Of a DNA stretch of 25,801 nucleotides, positions 1 through 9,286 are shown piece by piece (positions within the stretch are counted from its first letter, which is position 1; each line of letters opens with the position of its first letter). Source of the stretch: Acrasis kona (taxonomy: Eukaryota > Heterolobosea > Eutetramitea > Acrasida > Acrasidae); the NCBI GenBank assembly GCA_026419775.2, contig JAOPGA020001080.1, positions 1 to 25,801 on the forward strand, written 5' to 3'. Under the pieces are notes generated by a model. It saw only the letters and a program-made list of their open reading frames with translations. It did no database searches and had not been told where the DNA came from. The translations under genes and the position numbers were made by a program.

Positions 1-3000
1 AAATACAACTAGAGTTTGATAAAGTATCATAAAACGTTGCATAGGTAATATTACGGAACGAAAATTGAATCACCATACCAGAGAGTGGTACATTAGCGGG
101 AGCTAAAGAAGGTTGGAATGAATTACCAATAATATCAATTAACGAAGCACTCAATGACCCTGTGGTGGTGTAAGGAATTCGTATCCTCGTATCGTTGTTG
201 ATTGAAATCAAGTAAGAATTGCCAGATACTACCAATGCAACATTACTACTAGTAGATAATGGCGTGCTGAAAGGTATATTAGCTACGATTGTATTATTTT
301 GTGATCCTGACGATAAACTAGTGACGATGGCACTCGTTGATCCCTGATCAAACACGATGGAGTAAGTGACATATTGCTTTGTTACGTTATTATACACGAC
401 GAATGGAATCATCACTGTATTATTTGATGCAGTCATCAATGTTGTTTGTACCACTTGATTAGTCGAGTTGCTAGGCGATACGATCTGTATCACTCTTGAT
501 GAACGATCGGTCGATGATGACGCTGAAATGGTAATCACATCTGAATTAGATGTTTGATCGTAATAAGAATAAGAAATCGATTTGATCAAAGTATCAGAAG
601 AAAACGTTGAAATTGTGACCATAGATCCAACCGATGAACCTATTTTACTAATGACTGTGCTGTTGTTAACGGATGTAACGGATACAAGAACTAAACTACC
701 ATTGATAACAGATCCTGGAATTAGATTGGAAATGATGCCAGGAATGTTACTTGCTACGATAGTTTGACTCGTGATGATTCCATTTGTAATCTGTAGCGAA
801 GCGATTGTTGATGTTTTGCTAATTGGATCGTATAGGTATACGTAGGTGATGTTATTGTACACAAATGCTATTGTGTAATTTTGTATTGGTGACATTGTGG
901 GAGATTGCGTTGGTGTTGGGGAGGGTGTGATTGTGGGTGTTGGTGTAGGAGTAAATGTTGGTGAAGAAGTAGGAGTAGGAGTTGGTGTTGGAGTAGGTGT
1001 AGGTGTTGGAGTAGGAGTCGGTGTTGGAGTAGATGTAGGAGTAGATGTTGGAGTTTGCGTAGGAGTAGGTGTTGGAGTAGGAGTAGGTGTAGGAGTTGGC
1101 GAGGGTGTTGGAGTAGGTGTAGGAGTAGGTGTTGGAGTAAGTGTTGGAGTAAGTGTTGGAGTAAGTGTTGGAGTTGGAGTAGGAGTTGGTGTGGGAGTTG
1201 GTGTGGGAGTTGGAGTTTGCGTAGGAGTTGGAGTAGGTGTTGGAGTAGGAGTAGGTGTTGGTGATGGAGTTTGCGTAGGTGTTGGTGTAGGCGTAGGAGT
1301 TGTTGTTGGATTTTGTATACAATATGAATTATTAAACAAGTAATAACCAGTATCACAAATGCTACAGTTACCACTCAAACAAATACAAGAACCCTTCACA
1401 CAATAACCATTTCCATTACAAACAGTTGGATCATTCCATGTTTTACCAGAACAAAGAGGAGGAGTTGCAATCGATAACGCTCTTATACGTCTGTTTCCAC
1501 CATCCGATATGTACATCATGCCACCATTCAAATCCAATTCAACATCTCTTGGATAATTGAATTTTACGTACTGTGCTGGTTTATAACCGGTGGTATACGA
1601 ACCACCTCTAGTACAAAATCCAGCAAAGTTGTTAATCATACCAGTCGACATATCAATCACGCGAATGCAATGATTAGAAGCATCTGCGACATATAACAAA
1701 TTGTTAACGTAATCAAATCTAAGACCATCTGGTTCATTAAATCTTGCATTTGAAAACAACGACCCATCACCAATGTAACCTGAAGCACCATTGGTACTAC
1801 CTGCAAAATGAGATATCACGCCACTTGTTTTGTTGATCACTCTTATCCTGTGATTCTCTCCGTCTGCTACGTACAATAGATTATTGATTGGATCGAGAGC
1901 TATACCTCTGATGGAACCAAATGTTGCATTAACTGCAAAGCCACCATCACCGCCATTACCTCTCGTGCTATTTCCAGCAAACGTCCATATGATTCCAGTG
2001 TTTCTGTTTACGGCTCTGATAACTCTATTATCAACCTCACTAAACAATAGCAAATTATATGTATAATCAACTAGAATTTTGTAAGGATTATTAACCTTAG
2101 CTAGTGCTGCAGGACCACCATCTCCAGAGTATCCAGAGTTATATCCAGTATTGACCAATGTAGATGTGGTTTGTGTCTTTAAATCTATCACTCTAATTTT
2201 TTGATTACCAGCATCTGAAACATACATTAAGTTTTGTTTCACGTCAATCGCCGTTCCCCTTGGATAATTGAACTTGACATCAGTACCAAAACCATCGGTA
2301 TTATAACCAGCAGAACCGTACTGACCTGCATATCTTTTAAGCACTCCATTCGTTATATTTACGTAACGAATTGCAGAGTTATCGGAGTCAGCAAAATACA
2401 ATCTTTTCGTAGAGTAATCTAATGTAAGGCCGATAGGTGAATATACCTGAGCTGCTACTGCTGGACCTTCGTCACCAGTTGATCCTGTAGCACCAGTACC
2501 TGCTACAAGCGTAACAAATTTATTCACCACTGGGTTATACAGTGGAGTAACAAACACTCTATTTTGATTGGTGGATGTTTGATAGACTACATTATTAACG
2601 AAATCGACCGCCACTCCCATTGCATTTCCTACACCTTGTAGATATGCTAAATTACCTTCTCCTTGATAGTTACACACATTGCTCTCTGCGTTGCTACCAG
2701 AGAAGGTTCTTATAGTATTAGAAGTCAAGTTCACAACCAACACTCTACAATCCTCATTTGCAGCGGTGACATATAATAAATTATTAATAGGGTCGACATC
2801 CAATGCAGTAGCGGTGTTGACGGAATACAATTTGGCTTGTAGATTTTCGTCATAAGTATATGGTGGTCCATTACCATTTCCAGCAATGGTTGAAATGTTT
2901 CCGGTGAATCGATTGATTGCTCTGACTCTTCTGTTTGATGAATCAGCAACGAATAAAAAGGTTTTATCTGGACTTAGACGGATTGAAGTTGGTTTGTTTA

Positions 3001-6000
3001 ATGAGGTAGATAGTGCGGGTACACCATCTCTATTATAACCTCCATTATTATTACCAGCGAACGTTTGGATGACGTTTGTTGCTCTGTTGACAACCCTAAC
3101 CACATTGCCACCATATTCTGCTATATAAACTAAATTGTTGATACTATCAACCGCTACATCATATGGTAGATTCAAATTGGCACTAGTTGCCGAACCACCA
3201 TCTCCATTTGTCCCTCTAGTAGCACACACTCCAGCAAACCTAGTAATGATGCCAGTATTTCTATTTACCACTCGAACACAATTTGATTCGGCAATATAAA
3301 CAAGATTGTTGACATAATCAATGGCCAATCCTTGTGGCATATTTAGTTTTGCGTTAATTGCAAGATTGCCATCTCCTGTAGATCCAGATACCGTATTTGT
3401 TCCTGCAAATGTAGTTGTGTTTCTTGATGTAACGTTGATCACTCTTATTACATGATTACCAGTGTCTGATACATAAACGAGGTTTTTGACAACATCCACA
3501 ACGATATAACTGGGACTGTTGAATGAAAACATTGTTGCTATAGAGCCTTCAGTTCCGTTACCGGAAACTCCAGTTCCAGCAAATGTAGTGATATAGGAGG
3601 AGTCAGGAACGGCTGTTTGACACATATTTCCTGCATTGCTACCGTAACAAATACATTTATCTTGTGAAACACAAGAGCCGCTTGATGAACAAACATTTGG
3701 CGCATTGAATGCTATGCCGAAACAAGTAACAGGTGGTTGAATTACAGACGTTGCAATAATTCTCTGATTAGCATTATCAGCAAAGTACAAAGTGCTATTG
3801 TTTTCATTAAAGCACATTCCGATTGGATTATATAAATTACTCAATACATTAACTGTTCTCGTATTCAAATTAATGCTCCTAACAACATTATTAGAATAAT
3901 CAGACAAGTATAAAATGTTATTAATCTTGTCGAGGGTCATTCCTCGTGTGTTGTTCAATGATAACCAAGCAATAGTAGAAACCAAGCCATTAATAATGTT
4001 CAACGTTCTTATTCTATTGTTTCCAGCATCAGAAATATACAAAATACCTCTCGTTTCATCATAAGCAACTGCATTTGGTTTGTTCAACAACGCATTGGTT
4101 CCTAACACGTTGTCGCTACCTGTACCCATCACTCCAGTACCAACTACAGTTGTAATGATTCCGCTCGATAAACTAACTAATCTGATTCTGTTATTACCGC
4201 TATCTGCAACAAAAAGAGTATTGTTCTTTTTATCATAGGCTAAACCAGATGGTTTGTTCAAGCAAGATGACGCCGCGGGTATTTTATCGATTACCGATGA
4301 TGTGCAATTTGTACCGTTACCTGCAATCGTGTAAATCATTCCTGTGAGACGATTGACTGCTCTTATTTTGTTATTCTCTGTATCTGAAATGAACAAGTAG
4401 CCATAAAAGGGATCGAACGATAGATAGGAAGGTTTATTCAACGATGCAAGTACAGCAGATGAGTTATCACCGCTCGATCCAGCGGTACCATTACCTGCAA
4501 CAACGTTGATAACTCCAGATATCAAGTTCATTGATACTACTCGATGATTACTACTATCTGTATAATAAAACACATTTTTAAAAGAGTCATAGGTGCAATC
4601 AGTAGGTGCATTAGGTAATGTATAGATGGTTGAACCATTTGTTCCATAAGATAGAGCTGCGATGTCTGTGGTATTTTGACACGAACTGCCAGCATAAGCA
4701 CCGATACATGAGCAAGTATCTTGAGCGATACAAGTTCCATTAGAAGAACACACTGTTGGGTCGTTAGATGCAACACCAAAACAACTAAACACAGTAGGAG
4801 GTATCGTAATCATACGAATTCTATAATTATACCCATCCGATAAATACAGAGCGCTACTCGCATAATCATAAGAAAGACCCGATGGAGCATTAAGCGTAGA
4901 TAAATAAGAAGGAGCATTATCGTAATAAAAATCTCCAACATTTGTAATACCAGCAATAGTATTGATGATGCCAGTATTCATATTAATACTTCTGACCGTA
5001 TTCAAATTTGTAGAAAAGTAAACAATATTATTATATTTATCAACAGTGACACCGCGTGGCATTTTGGTCATTGCATTAATTGCATAATCTCCATCTCCAC
5101 TTTCCCATGTAGATGTTCCATTACCCACTATGGTACTAATGACACCAGTAATCGTGTTAAACATACGAATTCTAGAATTAGTGTAATCACAAATATACAA
5201 AAGACCACGAATATCATCAAAAGCAAGCCTGGATGGACTATTCAATTGAGCTGTGGTAGCTGGATACAAATCTCCATTAAACCCTGCTGTTCCCGTTCCA
5301 ATCATAGTTTGAATCATGCCAGTGAACAGATTAACTTGTCTAATTTTATGATCATCGGCATCAGAAAAATACACAATGTTGTTGTTTGGATCATAAGCAA
5401 TGCCATTTGGTTTCTTCAAATAAATCGTATTGGCGGGCATATAGTCACCCGAAAAACCATTTTGGCCCATCAATCCACCCGCTATGGTAGTAATGACGCC
5501 TGTGGATCGACTGATCGCTTTTATTCTACCAGATAGTGAATCTGCTACTAGTATTTGATTATTAAACGAATCGATGGCAATACTAGTTGGCGTGTTGATG
5601 GAAGCATCCGTTGCTTTGAATCCATCGCCATTTATAATAGCATCGCCGCCATTTAGAGATGAACGTCCATCACCTGCTAACAAACTGACCAGACCAGAGG
5701 TCGTATTATAAACTCTAATACGATTGTTATAATAATCTGCAATATATAACAACTTGTTGGTGCTATCATATTGACTATCCATTGGAAAGTTAAAGTAAAT
5801 GGGGTCTAACGAGCCATCACCCAAATAACCAATTTTAGATCCAACCATCGAGAGTACTCTACTTGGAGCAAGAGTAGGTACGTAATATGGTATCATGCTG
5901 ACTCTGTTCTGATTGTTAGATGATTGGAATATGACATCGGCGTTAGTATCGACTGCAAGTCCCATGACATAACCAATTCCTTGAGTAGTAGGAGTGTTAC

Positions 6001-7201
6001 CTTCCCCATTATAAACACAAAAGTTTTGAACGCTTCCTGTTCCAGAAAATGTCCATATCAAACCACTTGTTAAATTTAAAACTCTCACTCTGCAATCAGT
6101 GTCTGAAATGTACAAGAGATTTCTCGCAACGTCCATATCTAATGCACTGGGAGCAGAGATCATTGCTGATGTCCCCAACATATTATCTCCATTGTAACCT
6201 CTGTATGCGTATATACCATTACCAACGATTGTTGATATTATTCCGCTGGTGAGATTTAGAGACCTCACTCGACTATTTCCTGAATCTGCAATGAACAATA
6301 TTGTATTATTGTATGCAAGCTTAATGTGTCTTGGATTATTTAGAGTTGATTGCGTGGCGATTCCATCCATGTTGTATCCATAGGTTCCTGAGATACCTGC
6401 AATCGTTTTGATCAATCCGGAGGTTCTATTGATTGCTCTAATCACATGACTAGAAGATTCGGCAATGTAGAGCATGTTGTTGATTGAATCAGAAGCGATG
6501 CCCGTAGGTTTATTGACGGATGCTAATATAGCTAAATTTCCATCTCCCGTGGTTGAACTTGCTCCAGTTCCCGATACTCTAGAAATGTTACCAGAAGTCA
6601 AGTTAATCATTCGAATGTAATTTGAACTTAGTTCGCTGAAGAATAATAAATTTCGCTGTTGGTCGATTGTGATGCCCCATGCGCTATTCATGTTTGCATT
6701 TATGGCTAAACCACCATCACCGCTAGTCGCGTATGTATTTCCTGCTAATCGAGTGATAATTCCGGACGTTCTGTTGATGACTCTTATTCTGCAGGCCTCG
6801 GCTATGTAAAGTAGATTGTTTGTGGAGTCAAAATAGAGCCCTTTAGGTTGAGGTACACCGGCGCTTGTCGACAAACCACCATCGCCAGTAGTTGTACCAG
6901 AACCAGTACCAGCATAGGTCGTAATGTTGACGGCTTTAACCGTGTAAATAAGAAATGGAGTTACAAGCATAGTCTTGAGTGTGATATGGCTGAATACTTG
7001 ACGGCTTTGTGCATATAAACAAAGAGTCGTCGTCATCAGCATGATTAAAACAAACAATGGGCTGTGAGCAACATTGAATTTCTCTGGAAGCGTATTGGTC
7101 TCGGTAATTGTACTTTGCTTGAACGCTTGTGAGGTAATCTCGTACGTATGTAGAAGAACCTCTTCGAACGTTTTTTGACTCCACGCAGGTAAGAGGTCCA
7201 T
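1..7201 (-). CDS. Giant secreted or membrane-anchored NHL-repeat/EGF protein with Thr-Pro linker (3' end outside window)
   Basis: One minus-strand frame is open from an ATG at 7201 to the left edge, about 2,400 codons without a stop; an in-frame TAA lies about ten codons upstream of the ATG, which fixes this start. Residues about 48-64 are hydrophobic and could be a signal anchor or a late signal peptide. Then come, by my count, 30 NHL-type repeats (pattern NNLLYIAD...RIRVIN..SGIITTIAG) in blocks of 12 (about 92-800), 6 (845-1148) and 12 (1200-1907). Each block is followed by a Cys-rich EGF-like module. A Thr-Pro tract (about 1967-2099) leads to a Ser/Thr/Asn-rich beta-type C-terminal region. 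NHL repeats form six-bladed propellers, so five propellers are inferred. Many Asn-X-Ser/Thr sites fit an extracellular protein. Ligand and function are unknown. No frame break was seen in 7.2 kb. Confidence 0.9.
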   Translation of the reverse strand, partial: MDLLPAWSQKTFEEVLLHTYEITSQAFKQSTITETNTLPEKFNVAHSPLFVLIMLMTTTLCLYAQSRQVFSHITLKTMLVTPFLIYTVKAVNITTYAGTGSGTTTGDGGLSTSAGVPQPKGLYFDSTNNLLYIAEACRIRVINRTSGIITRLAGNTYATSGDGGLAINANMNSAWGITIDQQRNLLFFSELSSNYIRMINLTSGNISRVSGTGASSTTGDGNLAILASVNKPTGIASDSINNMLYIAESSSHVIRAINRTSGLIKTIAGISGTYGYNMDGIATQSTLNNPRHIKLAYNNTILFIADSGNSRVRSLNLTSGIISTIVGNGIYAYRGYNGDNMLGTSAMISAPSALDMDVARNLLYISDTDCRVRVLNLTSGLIWTFSGTGSVQNFCVYNGEGNTPTTQGIGYVMGLAVDTNADVIFQSSNNQNRVSMIPYYVPTLAPSRVLSMVGSKIGYLGDGSLDPIYFNFPMDSQYDSTNKLLYIADYYNNRIRVYNTTSGLVSLLAGDGRSSLNGGDAIINGDGFKATDASINTPTSIAIDSFNNQILVADSLSGRIKAISRSTGVITTIAGGLMGQNGFSGDYMPANTIYLKKPNGIAYDPNNNIVYFSDADDHKIRQVNLFTGMIQTMIGTGTAGFNGDLYPATTAQLNSPSRLAFDDIRGLLYICDYTNSRIRMFNTITGVISTIVGNGTSTWESGDGDYAINAMTKMPRGVTVDKYNNIVYFSTNLNTVRSINMNTGIINTIAGITNVGDFYYDNAPSYLSTLNAPSGLSYDYASSALYLSDGYNYRIRMITIPPTVFSCFGVASNDPTVCSSNGTCIAQDTCSCIGAYAGSSCQNTTDIAALSYGTNGSTIYTLPNAPTDCTYDSFKNVFYYTDSSNHRVVSMNLISGVINVVAGNGTAGSSGDNSSAVLASLNKPSYLSFDPFYGYLFISDTENNKIRAVNRLTGMIYTIAGNGTNCTSSVIDKIPAASSCLNKPSGLAYDKKNNTLFVADSGNNRIRLVSLSSGIITTVVGTGVMGTGSDNVLGTNALLNKPNAVAYDETRGILYISDAGNNRIRTLNIINGLVSTIAWLSLNNTRGMTLDKINNILYLSDYSNNVVRSINLNTRTVNVLSNLYNPIGMCFNENNSTLYFADNANQRIIATSVIQPPVTCFGIAFNAPNVCSSSGSCVSQDKCICYGSNAGNMCQTAVPDSSYITTFAGTGVSGNGTEGSIATMFSFNSPSYIVVDVVKNLVYVSDTGNHVIRVINVTSRNTTTFAGTNTVSGSTGDGNLAINAKLNMPQGLAIDYVNNLVYIAESNCVRVVNRNTGIITRFAGVCATRGTNGDGGSATSANLNLPYDVAVDSINNLVYIAEYGGNVVRVVNRATNVIQTFAGNNNGGYNRDGVPALSTSLNKPTSIRLSPDKTFLFVADSSNRRVRAINRFTGNISTIAGNGNGPPYTYDENLQAKLYSVNTATALDVDPINNLLYVTAANEDCRVLVVNLTSNTIRTFSGSNAESNVCNYQGEGNLAYLQGVGNAMGVAVDFVNNVVYQTSTNQNRVFVTPLYNPVVNKFVTLVAGTGATGSTGDEGPAVAAQVYSPIGLTLDYSTKRLYFADSDNSAIRYVNITNGVLKRYAGQYGSAGYNTDGFGTDVKFNYPRGTAIDVKQNLMYVSDAGNQKIRVIDLKTQTTSTLVNTGYNSGYSGDGGPAALAKVNNPYKILVDYTYNLLLFSEVDNRVIRAVNRNTGIIWTFAGNSTRGNGGDGGFAVNATFGSIRGIALDPINNLLYVADGENHRIRVINKTSGVISHFAGSTNGASGYIGDGSLFSNARFNEPDGLRFDYVNNLLYVADASNHCIRVIDMSTGMINNFAGFCTRGGSYTTGYKPAQYVKFNYPRDVELDLNGGMMYISDGGNRRIRALSIATPPLCSGKTWNDPTVCNGNGYCVKGSCICLSGNCSICDTGYYLFNNSYCIQNPTTTPTPTPTPTQTPSPTPTPTPTPTPTPTQTPTPTPTPTPTPTPTPTLTPTLTPTLTPTPTPTPTPTPSPTPTPTPTPTPTPTQTPTSTPTSTPTPTPTPTPTPTPTPTPTPTSSPTFTPTPTPTITPSPTPTQSPTMSPIQNYTIAFVYNNITYVYLYDPISKTSTIASLQITNGIITSQTIVASNIPGIISNLIPGSVINGSLVLVSVTSVNNSTVISKIGSSVGSMVTISTFSSDTLIKSISYSYYDQTSNSDVITISASSSTDRSSRVIQIVSPSNSTNQVVQTTLMTASNNTVMIPFVVYNNVTKQYVTYSIVFDQGSTSAIVTSLSSGSQNNTIVANIPFSTPLSTSSNVALVVSGNSYLISINNDTRIRIPYTTTGSLSASLIDIIGNSFQPSLAPANVPLSGMVIQFSFRNITYATFYDTLSNSSCI
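905..1303 (-). repeat. Thr-Pro repeat tract (minisatellite-like linker)
   Basis: About 130 codons made almost only of alternating Thr and Pro, with scattered Ser, Gln and Leu replacing Thr. On the plus strand the tract is GG dinucleotides spaced about four bases apart. The alternating-Pro composition predicts an extended, probably O-glycosylated stalk between the propellers and the C-terminal region. The other five frames are also open here for 70-170 codons because of the repeat, and are not genes. Confidence 0.9.
1480..3605 (-). repeat. NHL block 3: twelve repeats, paralogous to block 1
   Basis: Twelve NHL units. The fifth unit ([11 protein letters not shown], then VCNYQGEGN) and the degenerate sixth unit ([15 protein letters not shown]) match units 5 and 6 of block 1, which shows that the whole 12-unit block was duplicated. 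The closing EGF-like module at about 1303-1465 ([22 protein letters not shown]) leads straight into the Thr-Pro tract. Confidence 0.85.
3750..4670 (-). repeat. NHL block 2: six repeats
   Basis: Six tandem NHL units, enough for one six-bladed propeller, lying between two EGF-like modules (about 4675-4797 and 3612-3735). The second module carries [11 protein letters not shown] and [12 protein letters not shown]. The sixth unit is shortened where it meets the EGF module. Confidence 0.8.
4800..6925 (-). repeat. NHL block 1: twelve repeats
   Basis: Twelve tandem units of about 45-60 residues. Unit 5 has an extra Cys-containing insertion ([10 protein letters not shown], then FCVYNGEGN) and unit 6 is degenerate ([15 protein letters not shown]). 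These two odd units recur at the same ordinal positions in block 3 (1480-3605). The block ends in an EGF-like module at about 4675-4797 with seven or more cysteines around the pattern [11 protein letters not shown]. Confidence 0.85.
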
Positions 7202-8427
7202 TGAACTATGGCCTATGTATATTAGATTTTAAACATTATCTCTCCTCACCTTCTCGTAGGCCAATATTTACAGCCCCAATATGCCACAGCAAACACACTA
7301 ACGATATGGCGCAAGCTAACCGCAGCGTCATTTCTTAAATAGCTTTTATCCCTGAATCGTAAAACAATCAAACCAGTTTTATTCAAAATAAAAATCATTT
7401 TTTACCGGAAAATAAAAAACAGATTCCGCGGAAGGGTATTTATTACTAATAAATCAGGTACTACTTCTTGTAATGAGAGGTTTGTCCAGATTTTGGATGG
7501 ACAAACGTTTAGCTTGACATGGGAGATATTTGTCCAAAAACACATATACGTGGCCCATATTATCATAGTAGGAAGTAACATTCTTTTCATAGGGCCAGGA
7601 AGGTATTGTGGATACCAAAAAGTTTTATCATGAGTCATGCACATGATTCCACCTCCCTGAGGAGATCAAAGCTGCTCGGGTACTTGAATTTTATTTATAA
7701 ATCACATTCTGCGAAACTTCACCAATGGTCAGAAAATAATGCCGTAGCAGTTCGTATCTCAAAGCTCTATTCAATTCGATAATTGTTATGAATGTCTGTT
7801 TGTCAAAACGGTTCTTAGTATGTTGTCACATGGTTTGTAAAATCAATAACGCTGATGCCCAAGTTTGTAGCGGAAAAGGAATGTGTTTTCCGTCGACGCC
7901 TACTTTAACACTCACATCAACATCAACCCTACTTCCCAGAACGTCTCTTTATATTTTTTGAAAACTAGTTGACTGGCAGAAGCTTCTTTTATCTTTTATC
8001 AAAGATATTAATATGGCTATCTACCATGAAGTGCATGCTTAAACAATATACAAATACATCAACAAGTAGCCTCTTAGCACAAATCGACCGATAATGGCTC
8101 AATAATGTACACAACACTCACTTCCAAAATGCATTTTTCGAACATGCCTTTCAACGAGTACATCCTTTAGCATAATGAATCCATTGCTACATGATCAAAA
8201 GCTTGTGTTATTATTTGATGATCGTTGGTTTCGTTTTATTTTTTGATCTATCCGGAGAGATTCCTCAACTTGATGCTCTCAACCAGGACTATCAACTTGT
8301 CATAAAAAAAATTCTAAATATAAGTCTATAGCGCTTTTCGTTCGGTCACAAACACCACTTGAGGTCGCGATCTAACCAAACACACGGTAAAAAACAACTT
8401 GTACACAAATAAAATTTTAATGTTTTT
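7202..8427. other. Gene-poor spacer with one EGF-like relic
   Basis: This stretch separates the start of the NHL gene from the 3' end of the kinase fragment. Apart from the EGF-like relic at 7788-7961 I see no supported gene. An 80-codon minus-strand frame at 7402-7644 has no recognisable motif. The part next to 7201 should hold the promoter of the NHL gene, but no motif was identified. Confidence 0.5.
7788..7961 (+). pseudogene. EGF-like module relic
   Basis: A plus-strand frame reads VCCHMVCKINNADAQVCSGK and then GMCF, followed by a Ser/Thr/Pro-rich stretch (TPTLTLTSTST) and a stop. The Cys spacing and the Asn-Ala-x-x-x-Val-Cys-Ser-x-x-Gly-x-Cys pattern resemble the EGF-like modules of the neighbouring NHL protein ([12 protein letters not shown]), and the Ser/Thr/Pro tail resembles its linker. 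It lies on the opposite strand and has no NHL repeats beside it. It is best read as a remnant of a related gene. A short unannotated exon is possible. Confidence 0.4.
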
Positions 8428-9286
8428 TCACATGATACAACATTTGCAAGGTGTTTTCTTTGGAGGTTTCTGTGGCACAATCACATTGTTTTGGTTATTG
8501 TCTTCCTTATCCTCTGGGCTGACAACCGGCACAACATCCGTCGCTCTCGTGGTAACCATGGACACCATCGACGTTGTCATTGGCGAAGCTGCTGCCATCG
8601 GCATGTACCAGTCGAATGGAGTGTCCTCTGTATATCGTCCTCTATCTAATATTTGTTGGAATAATCCTTTCAAAAGTTGGTAATCAGGTTCATCCTCGTA
8701 CCTTAATCTCTGCATATGCTACAAAAGTTAAAAGAGATGGAAGAAACTAACGTACCTCTAAAAACGTTAAAAACTCTGGAGGTAGATCCTTGACAAGTTC
8801 TGGGTTTGTTTCTCTCTCCTTTACTTGTCCGATCTGATCCTTGTCTTTCATTTTCATCCATGGTAAACTTCCTTTTAAGAATTCTACAACTGCGTAGAAG
8901 ACACTCCAAATGTCATCCGCTCTTCCCAGTTCCCTTTTGTGATGAGAGTTGATGGAAGCGTATCTAGCTGTTCCTCTAAATCCCGCGTTTTTTCTGGGGG
9001 GTCTAATTTCACCACTTGGCAGCCTAAACTTTCTGGCGAGCCCAAAGTCAATAAGGAAAGCCTTGTTCCTCTTTTTTGTATTGTTTTTTGGTCCCATAAC
9101 AAAGTTGCTCTTAAAAAAGTTAAAAATGAAAATTAATTTTCAACGTTACAGGCTTGACATCTCTGTGGATAAACCCTAGTTTGTGTATACCTTCTAAAGC
9201 CTCAATCATTTGAATCCCCAGCCTCAGGGAAGTACACATAGAAAAAACTTGCCCGGGACATTGCTTCCGTAATTCTGCCAAGTTTC
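8428..9286 (-). CDS. Casein kinase 1/TTBK-type protein kinase, C-terminal part with CaaX end
   Basis: Three minus-strand exons join in phase: 9150-9286, 8756-9109 and 8428-8718, with GT-AG introns of 40 nt (9110-9149) and 37 nt (8719-8755), giving about 259 residues. Visible motifs are NLAELRKQ (end of the N-lobe), FIHRDVKPSNF (catalytic loop), LIDFGLARKF (DFG), PPRKNAGFRGTARYAS (CK1-group activation loop), DDIWSVFYAVVEF and PDYQLLKGLF. The order and spacing match tau-tubulin kinases of the CK1 group. The protein ends in CCIM, a CaaX-type prenylation signal after a Lys/Pro-rich tail, so membrane attachment is inferred. The glycine loop and ATP-binding lysine are missing: upstream DNA is the Spt20 reading frame. 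The first exon begins right after a CAG and needs one base from an upstream exon that I cannot find. Confidence 0.8.

Noticed and set aside
897-1343. Open plus-strand frame of alternating Val-Gly, and other frames rich in Tyr-Thr-Asn or Leu-Gln-His
   Set aside because: All are by-products of the same repeated DNA that codes for Thr-Pro on the minus strand in the frame continuous with the NHL protein.
7402-7644. 80-codon minus-strand frame upstream of the NHL gene
   Set aside because: No motif or sign of a gene start or neighbour context; length is expected by chance in this spacer.
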